A DNA stretch of 64,000 nt from assembly GCF_900105675.1 (NCBI RefSeq), contig NZ_LT629786.1, forward strand, positions 2,790,001-2,854,000, given 5' to 3'. The notes beneath the pieces are model-generated. The model had not been told where the DNA came from and made no database searches. It was given only the letters and a program-made list of their open reading frames with translations. Shown piece by piece: positions 16,317 to 25,389 of this stretch. This DNA is from Pseudomonas synxantha (GTDB lineage Bacteria; Pseudomonadota; Gammaproteobacteria; Pseudomonadales; Pseudomonadaceae). The first letter of the stretch is position 1; the number at the start of each line of letters is the position of its first letter. Made by a program: the position numbers and the translations under genes.

Positions 16317-17299
16317 TTCCACAGCCCGATCTTGGTCAGTTCTTCCTTGAAGTTCTCGCGGGTGATCAGGGTGACTTCGTCCATGGCGGTGTACTTCGGT
16401 GGTTCAGTGCCTTTGGTGACCCACTCGTACATCATCAGCGCGGTGTTATAGCCTTCGATATGCGGGCTCGGCAGCATGGAGCCGAAGAAACCACTGTCGG
16501 CTTTCTTCAATTCGCCGATGGCGTCGGTGCCATTGATGCCGATGCCGATCACGTTGGCGGCCTTGAAGCCGGCGCTTTCAGTGGCGCGCACGCCGCCGAG
16601 CACGGTGTTGTCGTTCATGCCGCCGATGATCAGGTTTTTAGCGCCGCCGGGCAGCTTGACCAGGGCCGAGTTGGTGGCGTCCATGCTGCCAGGCACGTCA
16701 AGAGTCTTGAGGGCAGCGGTGAGGATGTGATCCTTGGGGATGCCGGCTTCTTCCAGGGATTTGATCGAGCCGTCAGTGCGCTTTTTACCGGTATCGAGCT
16801 CGTTGAAGGTGTTGATCACCGCGTAAGTGTCCTTCCAGTCCCAACCGCGTTTCTTCGCCTCGGCGGCCATGGCGGCGCCCTGCTTCTGGCCCACTTCGAA
16901 GGCGGCCATGCCCAGGTACGGCACGTCCTCCATGAAGTTGCCCTTGGCATCGACAAAGCGGTCATCCACGGCCATCACTTTCAGGCCATTGACCTTGGCC
17001 TTGGCGACGATGGCCGGGCCCAGGGACACGTCCGGCGGGCAGATCACAAAGCCCTTGGCGCCGTTGGCGGCCAGGCTGTCGATGGCCGAGAGGGTTTTCT
17101 CGCCGTCGGGCACGGCGATCTTGATCACGGTGAAGCCGTGTTCCTTGCCGGCTTTTTCGGCGAAGGCCCATTCCGTCTGGAACCAGGGCTCCTCGGCCTG
17201 CTTGACCAAAAAACCGATCTTGACTTCTTCAGCCGATACGATGCTGCTGAGGCTGCTTAAAGCAACAGCGGCAGCCAGAACGCGTAGAGTCTTTTTCAT
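16313..17299 (-). CDS. araF: Arabinose-type periplasmic sugar-binding protein AraF-like
   Basis: 328 residues with an export signal (MKKTLRVLAAAVALSSLSSIVSAEE, cleavage after SA) and a type I periplasmic binding fold resembling E. coli AraF: EVKIGFLVKQAEEPWFQTEW, GFVICPPDVSLGPAIVAKA, KVMAVDDRF, and GGMNDNTVLGGVRA. It delivers L-arabinose (possibly also D-galactose/D-fucose) to AraGH. The start at 17299 has AGAGGTG eight bases upstream; the open frame continues 33 codons higher but lacks a signal-peptide start. Confidence 0.92.
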   Translation of the reverse strand: MKKTLRVLAAAVALSSLSSIVSAEEVKIGFLVKQAEEPWFQTEWAFAEKAGKEHGFTVIKIAVPDGEKTLSAIDSLAANGAKGFVICPPDVSLGPAIVAKAKVNGLKVMAVDDRFVDAKGNFMEDVPYLGMAAFEVGQKQGAAMAAEAKKRGWDWKDTYAVINTFNELDTGKKRTDGSIKSLEEAGIPKDHILTAALKTLDVPGSMDATNSALVKLPGGAKNLIIGGMNDNTVLGGVRATESAGFKAANVIGIGINGTDAIGELKKADSGFFGSMLPSPHIEGYNTALMMYEWVTKGTEPPKYTAMDEVTLITRENFKEELTKIGLWK

Positions 17300-17336
17300 G
17301 AACGACACCTCTTGTTGTTGTTTTTGAGTCTTGGGT

Positions 17337-18200
17337 TTAACCGGCGAAGCGGTGACAAGGTTTGCCAGGCACATCGACCTCAATGGCCAACAGCGCACCG
17401 TCCAAAGGGTGACCCAAGGGGCTCGCGGCGCTGGTGATATACAACGTGGTCAGGTCAGGCCCACCGAACACGCAACTGGTGGGACGGCTGACGGGCAGTT
17501 CGATGATGCGATCCACCTCACCCAGGGGCGTCAGGCGCAGCAGGCAACTGCCGTCCCAACGGGCATTCCAGATGTAGCCCTCGGCGTCCATGGCCGAACC
17601 GTCCGGCCCGCCCCGCTCGTGGGGCCCGAACCACGGGTGCGCGGGGTCGAGTTGGCCGTCAGGCTGGATTGAATGCCGGTACAGCGTGCCGTCCATGCTG
17701 TCGCCGAAGTGCACGTGACCACCGTCTTCACTCCAGAGCAGTGTGTTGGGAATGCCCAGGCCGCTGAGCAGCGGCGTGACCGTGGCATCGGCATCGATGC
17801 GGAACAACCCGCCGGAACGCCGGGTGATGGGCAAGTCCTCGCCTTGCTCACCGATGTTGTTCTGCATGGTGCCCAGCCACAGCCGGCCCTGGGCATCGCA
17901 GCGCGCTTCATTGCCACGGTTGCCGGGTTGCGGGTCGGCGACGCACAGCAGGGTCAGCGCTTCGGTGGTCAGGTCCAGGCGATACACGCCGCTGCTCAAG
18001 GTCACCAGCGCATCGCCGCTTTCACAGGGGATGAATGCCGAGACATGCTCGGGCAATTGCCAGACCTGCAACTCGCCGCCCATCAGGCGCAGGGCCTGGC
18101 AGGCGGCGATATCCACCCAATACAGGGCCTGGGTCGGTCTGTCCCAGAACGGCCCTTCGCCCAACCGGGCACGGTGTGGGGTCACTGCATTCACTGACAT
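17337..18200 (-). CDS. SMP-30/gluconolactonase-family L-arabinolactonase
   Basis: 287 residues, six-bladed beta-propeller of the SMP-30/Cgr1 family. Metal ligands are recognisable: LGEGPFWD (Glu) near residue 13, RCDAQGRLWLGTM with preceding NE (Asn), NTLLWSEDGG (Asn) and DGSAMDAEGYIWNARW (Asp). It hydrolyses the arabinolactone made by the dehydrogenase to L-arabonate in the cytoplasm. AGGAGG just precedes the ATG at 18200; upstream in-frame codons were rejected. It sits between the semialdehyde dehydrogenase and binding-protein genes in the same operon. Confidence 0.88.
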   Translation of the reverse strand: MSVNAVTPHRARLGEGPFWDRPTQALYWVDIAACQALRLMGGELQVWQLPEHVSAFIPCESGDALVTLSSGVYRLDLTTEALTLLCVADPQPGNRGNEARCDAQGRLWLGTMQNNIGEQGEDLPITRRSGGLFRIDADATVTPLLSGLGIPNTLLWSEDGGHVHFGDSMDGTLYRHSIQPDGQLDPAHPWFGPHERGGPDGSAMDAEGYIWNARWDGSCLLRLTPLGEVDRIIELPVSRPTSCVFGGPDLTTLYITSAASPLGHPLDGALLAIEVDVPGKPCHRFAG

Positions 18201-18216
18201 GAAGCCTCCTGGTGAC

Positions 18217-19797
18217 TTACAGCGGATCGCGGGATGGCGTGCCATCCACCAGCCGCTGGATACGCAACGGGTTGGCGTTTTTCAACGCCTCGGGCAGCAG
18301 GCTATCAGGGTAATTCTGGAAGCACACCGGGCGCAGGAAGCGGTCGATGGCCAGGGTGCCCACCGACGTGCCGCGGGCGTCGGACGTTGCCGGATACGGC
18401 CCGCCGTGCACCATCGAATCGCAGACTTCGACGCCAGTGGGATAACCGTTGAGCAGGATGCGTCCGACTTTCTGCTCCAGCAGCGGCGTGAGTTCGGCGA
18501 ACTGTTGCAGGTCAGCCGGTTCGCCAATGATGGTGGCGGTCAATTGCCCGTGCAGCCCCTGCAAAGCGGTGCTGAGCTGGGCCTGGTCGGCAACTTCGAC
18601 GAACACCGTGGTGGGGCCGAACACTTCTTCCTGCAGCACTTCGTCGCCGTCGATCAACAGCCGTACGTCCGCCTTGAACAGCTGCGGTTGAGCCTGGTTG
18701 CCCGATTGCGCGTTACCCGCCAGGTGCTGGATGCCGGGGTGGGACAGGAGTTTTTCCAGGCCCTTGCCATAGCTGCCCAAGGTGCCGGCGTTGAGCATGG
18801 TCTGCGCCGGTTGCGCGCCGATCAATTGCGCGACCTGTTGAGTGAACGCCGTGAATTGTGGCGAAGCGATACCGATGACCAGGCCGGGGTTGGTGCAGAA
18901 CTGGCCGCAGCCCTGCACCACCGAGGCGGTCAGGTCGCGGGCCACGCTTTCGGCACGAGCCTGCAGGGCCTGAGGCAGCACGATCACCGGGTTGATGCTC
19001 GACATCTCGGCGAACACCGGGATCGGTTGCGGGCGTGCCGCGGCCATATCGCACAGGGCACGGCCACCCTTGAGCGAGCCGGTGAAACCCACGGCCTGGA
19101 TCGCCGGATGCTTGACCAGGGCTTCGCCGACGCCGCCGCCGAAGATCATGTTGAATACCCCCGCCGGCATCTCGGTGGCCTCGGCTGCGCGAATGATCGC
19201 ATCGGCCACCTGCTCGGCCGTCGCCATGTGCCCGCTGTGGGCCTTGAACACCACTGGGCAGCCTGCGGCCAACGCAGCGGCGGTATCGCCACCGGCCGTG
19301 GAAAATGCCAGGGGGAAATTACTCGCGCCAAACACGGCGACCGGGCCCAGGCCGATACGGTATTGGCGCAGGTCCGGGCGTGGCAGCGGCTGGCGATCCG
19401 GCAAGGCTTTATCGATACGCGCCCCGTAGAAATCGCCACGGCGCAGCACCGTGGCGAACAGGCGCATCTGGCCGCTGGTGCGCCCGCGCTCGCCTTTGAT
19501 GCGGGCGGCGGGCAGCGCGGTTTCGCGGCAGACCAAATCGATGAAGTTATCGCTCAGGGCATCCAGCTCGTCGGCTATCGCGTCCAGGAACTGCGCACGG
19601 CGCGCGGCACTCAGCGCACGGAACGCCGGATACGCAGCGGCGGCGGCCTTGGCGGCGGCATCGACCTCTTGCGGTGTGGCCTGGTAGAAATCCTGCGGCA
19701 AGGCTTCACCGCTGGTGGCATCGACGCTTTGCAGCTTGACGTTGCCGTTGGCGCTGCGTTGGCCGCCGATGTAGTTGTGGCCGAGGAACTGGGTCAT
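18217..19797 (-). CDS. Alpha-ketoglutaric semialdehyde dehydrogenase (2,5-dioxovalerate dehydrogenase)
   Basis: 526 residues, aldehyde dehydrogenase superfamily. Catalytic Cys in GCGQFCTNPGLV near residue 308, general-base Glu in FAEMSSINPV near 270, GFTGSLKGGR and ASNFPLAFS (cofactor region). The length and N-terminus (FLGHNYIGGQRS) fit the type III KGSADH group of sugar-acid pathways, which converts 2-oxoglutarate semialdehyde to 2-oxoglutarate with NAD(P)+. AAGGAG is placed ideally before the ATG at 19797. This is the last pathway step, feeding the TCA cycle. Confidence 0.92.
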   Translation of the reverse strand: MTQFLGHNYIGGQRSANGNVKLQSVDATSGEALPQDFYQATPQEVDAAAKAAAAAYPAFRALSAARRAQFLDAIADELDALSDNFIDLVCRETALPAARIKGERGRTSGQMRLFATVLRRGDFYGARIDKALPDRQPLPRPDLRQYRIGLGPVAVFGASNFPLAFSTAGGDTAAALAAGCPVVFKAHSGHMATAEQVADAIIRAAEATEMPAGVFNMIFGGGVGEALVKHPAIQAVGFTGSLKGGRALCDMAAARPQPIPVFAEMSSINPVIVLPQALQARAESVARDLTASVVQGCGQFCTNPGLVIGIASPQFTAFTQQVAQLIGAQPAQTMLNAGTLGSYGKGLEKLLSHPGIQHLAGNAQSGNQAQPQLFKADVRLLIDGDEVLQEEVFGPTTVFVEVADQAQLSTALQGLHGQLTATIIGEPADLQQFAELTPLLEQKVGRILLNGYPTGVEVCDSMVHGGPYPATSDARGTSVGTLAIDRFLRPVCFQNYPDSLLPEALKNANPLRIQRLVDGTPSRDPL

Positions 19798-19807
19798 GTT
19801 GATCTCC

Positions 19808-20800
19808 TTAAAGGGGGGTGACTTGGCCGGGTTCAAATGCCGCATCGCTGCTGCCGATACCGTTGATCAACGGCGCGCCGAATTCGGCCTGGCTGATCTC
19901 GAACACGTCGCCCGGCTGGGTACGTATACCGTCGGCAAATGACAGCGTAGCGGTGCCGAAGAAGTGAATGTGCACATCCCCCGGCTTGAGGAACTGGCTG
20001 TATTTGAAGTGGTGATACTCAAGGTTTTCCAGGCTGTGGCACATATTGGCCTCGCCACTGAGGAATTCGTTCCGCCAGATTTCTTCGCCGTTGCGCAGGA
20101 TGCGGCTGCTGCCGGCCAGGTGCTGGGGCAGCTCGCCCACGCGCAGTTCCGGGCCATAGCTGCAACTGCGCAGCTTGGAATGGGCCAGGTACAGGTAGTT
20201 CTTGCGTTCCATCACATGGTCGGAGAACTCATTACCCACCGCAAAACCCAGGCGATAGGGTTTGCGGTCGTGGCCGATCACATAGAGGCCGCCGATCTCC
20301 GGCTCTTCGCCAGCGTCTTCGGCAAACGGTGGCACCGGGAAGGCGGCGCCCGGGCGTACGACAATGCTGCCGTCGCCCTTGTAGAACCACTCCGGCTGCA
20401 CGCCTGCCTGGCCGGCCGCGGGCTTGCCGCCCTCTACGCCCCACTTGAAGATACGCATGGTGTCGGTCATGGCGCTGTCGTCGCCGGCCTGCTGGTGCAT
20501 CTTGTCGCGGGCCGAAGCGCTGCCCAGATGGGTCAGGCCAGTGCCGCTGATCAGCATATGGGCTGGGTCCGGGTGGTCCAGTGGCGGCAGGATTTTCAGC
20601 TCGGCCAGCAGCGCGGCGTAGTCATGGCTGTCGCCCAGGCCCAGGCCCTGCACCTGTTGCGCAAGGCCGGTGCCGGCCTTGATGGCGGCCAGCGCCAACT
20701 CGCGTACGCTGTGCGCGCCCTGCACTTCGCGCAGAGTGTTGCCTTCCACTACGCCGACGCGGCGCTCCCCGTTACCCAATTCGAACTGAACTAGACGCAT
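19808..20800 (-). CDS. FAH-family 2-keto-3-deoxy-L-arabonate dehydratase, AraD1-like
   Basis: 330 residues of the fumarylacetoacetate hydrolase fold. Conserved elements include MLISGTGLTHLGSA, RPGAAFPVPPFAEDAGEEPEIGGLYVIG (acidic metal-site residues), FAVGNEFSDH and CSYGPEL. In this operon the FAH protein stands where a DHDPS-type AraD occurs in other bacteria, so it is inferred to dehydrate 2-keto-3-deoxyarabonate to alpha-ketoglutaric semialdehyde. ATG at 20800 has GGAG eight bases upstream; the 12-codon upstream extension was rejected. It lies between the MFS and semialdehyde dehydrogenase genes. Confidence 0.85.
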   Translation of the reverse strand: MRLVQFELGNGERRVGVVEGNTLREVQGAHSVRELALAAIKAGTGLAQQVQGLGLGDSHDYAALLAELKILPPLDHPDPAHMLISGTGLTHLGSASARDKMHQQAGDDSAMTDTMRIFKWGVEGGKPAAGQAGVQPEWFYKGDGSIVVRPGAAFPVPPFAEDAGEEPEIGGLYVIGHDRKPYRLGFAVGNEFSDHVMERKNYLYLAHSKLRSCSYGPELRVGELPQHLAGSSRILRNGEEIWRNEFLSGEANMCHSLENLEYHHFKYSQFLKPGDVHIHFFGTATLSFADGIRTQPGDVFEISQAEFGAPLINGIGSSDAAFEPGQVTPL

Positions 20801-20816
20801 GCATTTTCTCCAGGAT

Positions 20817-22139
20817 TTAAGTACGTGTGGCGCCACGGGCGCTGGCGGCGAATTGGTCGACCGGCAGCACGTGCTTGCGCTCCAGTACGCGGTAGACCAC
20901 GAGGGTCAAGACCAGCCCGAACACCATCACGCCGGATAAGAAATACAGGCCCGAGGCCAGGTTACCGGTGTATTCCTTGAGCGCACCGATCACGAACGGA
21001 CCGATGTAGCCGCCGAGGTTGCCCACCGAGTTGATCAAGGCGATACCGGCTGCCGCGCTGGCCCCGGCAAAGAAGCGCCCCGGCAAGGTCCAGAACACCG
21101 CGGTGCAGGAAAACATGGCGAACGCCGCCAGGCACAACGCAGCCATCTGCAGCACCGGCACACTCAGCCAGGCGCTGCAGAACAGGCCGATGGCGCCGAG
21201 CACATACAGCACCGCGAGATGGCCATAGCGATCATTCAAACGGTCGGAACTGCGCGGGATGATCAACAGGCCGATGATGCCGAAGATATACGGCACGGCG
21301 GAGATGAAGCCGGTGGTGAGGTCGCTGCCGCCGAACTGCTTGATCAGGGTCGGCAGCCACAGGCCCAGGCCGTAGATGCTCAGTGTCACCGGCAGATAGA
21401 ACAGCGCCAGCAGCAACACGCGCTTGTCCTTGAGGGCATGCAAGGGGTTGCCATGGCGGGTCTGGCCGTAGGCTTGCAGGTCTTTTTCCAGCTCGCCGGT
21501 GAGCCAGGTCTTTTCTTGCTCGCTCATCCAGCTGACCTGTTTCGGGCCGTCCGGCAGGTAGCGCAGCACCGGCCAGGTCAGCAGGATCGCCGGGGTGCCG
21601 ATCACGATAAACAGCCACTGCCAGCCGTGCAGGCCAAGGATGCCGTCCATGCCGAGCAGGCCGCCGGACACGGGCCCGGTGATCATCATCGCGATGGGCT
21701 GGGAGAGAATGAACAGCCCGAGGATCTTGCCGCGATGGCGTACCGGGAACCATTGGGTGATGTAGTACAGCACGCCAGGAAAGAACCCCGCCTCCGCCGC
21801 GCCGAGCAAAAAGCGCATCACATAGAAGCTGTGCGGACCTTGCACGAAGGCCATGCCGATGGTGATGGCGCCCCAGGTGATCATGATGCGCGCAAACCAG
21901 CGCCGCGCGCCGAAGCGGTCGAGCATCAGGTTGCTGGGGATTTCGAACAGGAAGTAGCCAATGAAGAACAGCCCGGCACCGAGGCCATAGGCGGCGTCAC
22001 CGATGCCGACGTCGGCGCCCATGTGCAGCTTGGCGAACCCTACGGCGGAACGGTCCACGTAGGCGATCAGATACAGCAGGATCAGGAAGGGAATCAGTTT
22101 CAGCGTGATGCGCCGAATAAGCCGCAATTCCTGGCTCAT
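20817..22139 (-). CDS. MFS transporter, ACS family (sugar-acid:H+ symporter type)
   Basis: 440 residues with about 12 membrane segments. N-terminal KLIPFLILLYLIAYVDRSAVGFAKL and LFFIGYFLFEIPSNLMLDRFGAR are typical of the anion:cation symporter group that takes up galactarate, glucarate or galactonate. In this operon it may import L-arabonate or a related acid, complementing the ABC importer for the free sugar. ATG at 22139 has GGAG nine bases upstream; the frame extends 23 codons upstream into the promoter region and that part was rejected. First gene of the minus-strand operon. Confidence 0.88.
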   Translation of the reverse strand: MSQELRLIRRITLKLIPFLILLYLIAYVDRSAVGFAKLHMGADVGIGDAAYGLGAGLFFIGYFLFEIPSNLMLDRFGARRWFARIMITWGAITIGMAFVQGPHSFYVMRFLLGAAEAGFFPGVLYYITQWFPVRHRGKILGLFILSQPIAMMITGPVSGGLLGMDGILGLHGWQWLFIVIGTPAILLTWPVLRYLPDGPKQVSWMSEQEKTWLTGELEKDLQAYGQTRHGNPLHALKDKRVLLLALFYLPVTLSIYGLGLWLPTLIKQFGGSDLTTGFISAVPYIFGIIGLLIIPRSSDRLNDRYGHLAVLYVLGAIGLFCSAWLSVPVLQMAALCLAAFAMFSCTAVFWTLPGRFFAGASAAAGIALINSVGNLGGYIGPFVIGALKEYTGNLASGLYFLSGVMVFGLVLTLVVYRVLERKHVLPVDQFAASARGATRT

Positions 22140-22229
22140 GGGTCGATCTCCGATTGTTGTTTTTATAGAAGCTCGGGGGACGCCTCTCGCGAAATTCGTC
22201 AGGGTCATACCTCAGTTGAGAACGACTAT

Positions 22230-22242
22230 ATAGTAGGACTAT
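22230..22242. promoter_or_regulatory. Candidate FadR-type GntR operator near the main arabinose operon
   Basis: ATAGTAGGACTAT is a perfect inverted repeat (ATAGT-AGG-ACTAT) and fits TNGTNNNACNA. It lies 91 bases upstream of the MFS start, in the divergent promoter shared with the dehydratase gene. Confidence 0.65.
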
Positions 22243-22303
22243 TTACAAAACAACACTTCCAAAGCTTCGATTTTGCGCTTATGTTTAACCACGCATAGAA
22301 CAT

Positions 22304-22316
22304 ATAGTCATACAAT
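22304..22316. promoter_or_regulatory. Second FadR-type site, near the dehydratase start
   Basis: ATAGTCATACAAT contains TAGTCATACAA, again fitting TNGTNNNACNA. It ends 13 bases before the dehydratase ATG, where binding would block transcription initiation or elongation of that gene. Confidence 0.6.
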
Positions 22317-22329
22317 AAGAGAATCGATC

Positions 22330-24066
22330 ATGCCTGACAAAAAGCCCGGCCTACGCTCCGCCCAGTGGTTTGGTACCGCCGACAAGAACGGCTTCATGTA
22401 CCGCAGCTGGATGAAGAACCAGGGCATTGCCGACCACCAGTTTCATGGCAAGCCGATCATCGGCATCTGCAATACCTGGTCGGAGCTGACCCCGTGCAAC
22501 GCGCACTTCCGCCAGATCGCCGAGCACGTCAAGCGCGGCGTGATCGAGGCCGGTGGCTTCCCGGTGGAATTCCCGGTGTTTTCCAACGGTGAATCCAACC
22601 TGCGCCCTACCGCCATGCTCACCCGCAACCTGGCGAGCATGGATGTGGAGGAAGCCATTCGCGGCAACCCCATCGATGGCGTGGTGCTGCTGACCGGTTG
22701 CGACAAGACCACCCCGGCGCTGCTGATGGGCGCGGCCAGTTGCGATGTGCCGGCCATCGTGGTCACCGGCGGGCCGATGCTCAATGGCAAGCACAAAGGC
22801 CAGGACATCGGTTCGGGCACCGTGGTGTGGCAGCTCAGCGAACAGGTCAAGGCCGGCACCATCACCCTGGATGACTTCCTCGCGGCCGAAGGCGGCATGT
22901 CACGCTCGGCGGGCACCTGCAACACCATGGGCACGGCGTCGACCATGGCCTGCATGGCCGAGGCACTGGGCACGTCCCTGCCCCACAACGCGGCGATCCC
23001 GGCGGTGGATGCACGGCGTTATGTGCTGGCGCATATGTCGGGCATGCGTGCGGTGGAGATGGTGCGCGAAGACTTGAAGCTGTCGAAGATCCTGACCAAG
23101 GAAGCGTTTGAAAACGCGATCCGGGTAAACGCGGCCATCGGCGGTTCGACCAACGCGGTGATCCACTTGAAAGCCATTGCCGGGCGCATCGGGGTTGAAC
23201 TCGACCTGGATGACTGGACCCGCATTGGCCGCGGCATGCCGACCATCGTCGACCTGCAACCGTCCGGGCGCTTCCTGATGGAAGAGTTCTACTATGCAGG
23301 TGGCTTGCCCGCGGTGCTACGGCGCCTCGGTGAAGCCAACCTGATCCCCCATCCCGATGCCTTGACCGTCAACGGCAAGTCCCTGGGCGAGAACACCAAG
23401 GATTCGCCGATCTACGGCCAGGATGAAGTGATCCGCACCCTCGACAACCCGATCCGCGCCGACGGTGGCATCTGCGTGTTGCGCGGCAACCTGGCGCCCC
23501 TGGGTGCGGTGCTCAAACCATCGGCGGCCAGTCCCGAGCTGATGCAGCATCGCGGCCGTGCGGTGGTGTTCGAGAACTTCGACATGTACAAGGCGCGCAT
23601 CAACGACCCGGACCTGGACGTGGACGCCAACTCGATCCTGGTCATGAAGAACTGCGGCCCCAAGGGTTACCCGGGCATGGCCGAAGTCGGCAACATGGGC
23701 TTGCCGGCCAAGCTGCTGGCCCAGGGTGTGACCGACATGGTGCGTATTTCCGATGCACGCATGAGCGGCACCGCCTACGGCACCGTGGTCTTGCATGTGG
23801 CACCGGAAGCCGCTGCCGGCGGGCCGTTGGCCACGGTGCAGGAAGGCGACTGGATCGAGCTCGATTGTGCCAGTGGCCGCCTGCACCTGGACATCCCCGA
23901 CGCCGAGCTGGCGGCACGCATGGCCGACCTCAAGCCGGCGCAGAACCTGATCGTCGGCGGCTACCGCCAGTTGTACATCGACCATGTACTGCAGGCCGAC
24001 CAGGGCTGTGATTTCGACTTCCTGGTGGGTTGCCGTGGCGCCGAAGTCCCACGGCATTCCCACTAA
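22330..24066 (+). CDS. IlvD/Edd-family dehydratase, probable L-arabonate dehydratase
   Basis: 578 residues, the usual length of sugar-acid dehydratases of the IlvD/Edd family. Fe-S ligands occur in GICNTWSELTPCN (near residue 56), GCDKTTPA (near 124) and AGTCNTMGTAST (near 196). MRISDARMSGT-type C-terminal motif is present as VRISDARMSGTAYG. It dehydrates L-arabonate to 2-keto-3-deoxy-L-arabonate. ATG at 22330 was chosen because the 19-codon extension above overlaps a candidate operator. It is divergent from the transporter-led operon and followed closely by the GntR regulator gene. Confidence 0.9.
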   Translation: MPDKKPGLRSAQWFGTADKNGFMYRSWMKNQGIADHQFHGKPIIGICNTWSELTPCNAHFRQIAEHVKRGVIEAGGFPVEFPVFSNGESNLRPTAMLTRNLASMDVEEAIRGNPIDGVVLLTGCDKTTPALLMGAASCDVPAIVVTGGPMLNGKHKGQDIGSGTVVWQLSEQVKAGTITLDDFLAAEGGMSRSAGTCNTMGTASTMACMAEALGTSLPHNAAIPAVDARRYVLAHMSGMRAVEMVREDLKLSKILTKEAFENAIRVNAAIGGSTNAVIHLKAIAGRIGVELDLDDWTRIGRGMPTIVDLQPSGRFLMEEFYYAGGLPAVLRRLGEANLIPHPDALTVNGKSLGENTKDSPIYGQDEVIRTLDNPIRADGGICVLRGNLAPLGAVLKPSAASPELMQHRGRAVVFENFDMYKARINDPDLDVDANSILVMKNCGPKGYPGMAEVGNMGLPAKLLAQGVTDMVRISDARMSGTAYGTVVLHVAPEAAAGGPLATVQEGDWIELDCASGRLHLDIPDAELAARMADLKPAQNLIVGGYRQLYIDHVLQADQGCDFDFLVGCRGAEVPRHSH

Positions 24067-24114
24067 TTGGGATGCTATGATGCGGCGAATCTAAGCCAGA
24101 GCCTATCCGTCGTT

Positions 24115-24837
24115 ATGGATCACCAGCCGCCCAAGCCGCGCAAGAGCCAGCATGCCCAGATCGTCCAGGACTTGGGCATGCACATCGTTTCCGGTCGCTT
24201 CAAGCCTGAAGAACGGTTGCCCATGGAAGCCACGCTGTGCGAGGAATACCAGGTCAGCCGCTCGGTATTGCGCGAGGCGACGCGGGTGCTGAGCGCCAAG
24301 GGCCTGGTGTATTCCAAGCCGCGGGTGGGCGCGGTGGTGCGGCCGCGCTTGAAATGGCACCTGCTCGACCCGGACGTGCTGTCCTGGTTGATGCAGTCCA
24401 CACCCCACAGCGAGTTCTTCAACACCCTGGCCGGGGTGCGTCGTATCCTGGAGCCGGAAATCGCCGCCATGGCCGCGACCACCGCTACCGATGAAGACAT
24501 CGCTACCATCGAACAAGCCTATCAGGGCATGGAAACCGCGCAGACCCACGAACAGCTGTTGCAGGCCGACCTGGACTTCCACCGCGCGATTGCCGACGCC
24601 ACTCGCAACGACCTGCTCGCCTATATGTGCAACATGCTTTCACTGCCGTTGCGCGAGTCGATCAACATCACCAACCGCCGTCCGGATATCCAGGGTTTGA
24701 GCCTGCCCCGGCACAAGGCGATCCTTACCGCGATCCAGAACCGCGACGCCCTGGGTGCGCGGCACGCCTCGCTGGTGCAACTGGATGACACACGGGTGGC
24801 GCTGGATACGGTGATGAATGTGCTGACGCCGTTGTAA
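24115..24837 (+). CDS. FadR-type GntR regulator of the arabinose pathway
   Basis: 240 residues. Winged helix (about 12-75, with RLPMEATLCEEYQVSRSVLREATRV split across the recognition helix) and a C-terminal FCD ligand domain with metal-binding residues (DLDFHRAIADATRN, and RHKAI). It is just downstream of the dehydratase gene and probably co-transcribed. It likely represses the surrounding arabinose operons through the TNGTNNNACNA sites at 12514, 22230 and 22304, with a pathway sugar acid as inducer. The open frame begins with a TTG at 24067; ATG at 24115 fits the family better. Confidence 0.85.
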   Translation: MDHQPPKPRKSQHAQIVQDLGMHIVSGRFKPEERLPMEATLCEEYQVSRSVLREATRVLSAKGLVYSKPRVGAVVRPRLKWHLLDPDVLSWLMQSTPHSEFFNTLAGVRRILEPEIAAMAATTATDEDIATIEQAYQGMETAQTHEQLLQADLDFHRAIADATRNDLLAYMCNMLSLPLRESINITNRRPDIQGLSLPRHKAILTAIQNRDALGARHASLVQLDDTRVALDTVMNVLTPL

Positions 24838-24853
24838 CCCGGCGCTGTGGCAC

Positions 24854-25171
24854 CTATTCCTGATTATTGGCGTTGGCTCTGGGGCAGGTGTTATCTCCGT
24901 CTTTTTTCAGCGCCAGCACCGCCTGGCGCTCGGACAACAAGTGGGTAATGGCCCCGCCGATAGCGGCGGAAATAAGTGCCAGGGCTTCTTTGGGCAGATT
25001 GATCGCCGCCCAGGTCAACCCGCCGATCAGCAAAATGACAAAGAGGATATTGAAGCGCGACACGCCGAGTTTGATCGAGCGGACGATATCGGAGGTGTCC
25101 TGCATTTTTTCGAAGCGCTTGAGGTCTTCGAACTTGCGCACCGACTTCAGGGTTTCAACCTTGACAGTCAT
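24854..25171 (-). CDS. Small membrane protein of unknown function
   Basis: About 105 residues: a charged N-terminus (EDLKRFEKMQDTSD), two close hydrophobic segments (NILFVILLIGGLTWAAI and ALALISAAIGGAITHLL) and a polar tail. I do not recognise a family. The open frame runs on for another 150 codons upstream, but that part is translation of the structured repeat and REPs and was cut off at the ATG at 25171. The ribosome site is weak (GGAT). It is convergent with the GntR gene. Confidence 0.55.
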   Translation of the reverse strand: MTVKVETLKSVRKFEDLKRFEKMQDTSDIVRSIKLGVSRFNILFVILLIGGLTWAAINLPKEALALISAAIGGAITHLLSERQAVLALKKDGDNTCPRANANNQE

Positions 25172-25179
25172 GCAGATCC

Positions 25180-25287
25180 AAATGTGGGAGGGGCGGTGCA
25201 ACGATTCGAATGGCACCGATGGCGATGTATCAGCCCCGCATATGCTGGTTGAAATAATGCTATCGGGAGCAAGCCCCCTCCCACATG
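25180..25287. repeat. Inverted pair of REP elements
   Basis: A GTGGGAGGGGCGGTGCAACG-type REP at 25180-25233 faces a standard REP at 25258-25287 (GGGAGCAAGCCCCCTCCCAC). Part of a 662-base gap (25172-25833) that contains only repeats. Confidence 0.7.
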
Positions 25288-25335
25288 AGATATGCATTCC
25301 AGGCTGACAGAAAGCCCCCTGGACGCATGCAGCCC

Positions 25336-25374
25336 AAATGTGGGAGGGCGCTTGCTCCCGATAGCGGTGGATCA
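25336..25374 (+). repeat. REP element at the left edge of repeat copy B
   Basis: GTGGGAGGGCGCTTGCTCCC followed by GATAGCGGTGGATCAG. With the inverted REP ending at 25814 it brackets the structured repeat. Confidence 0.65.
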
Positions 25375-25389
25375 GCACCAGATACCTGG

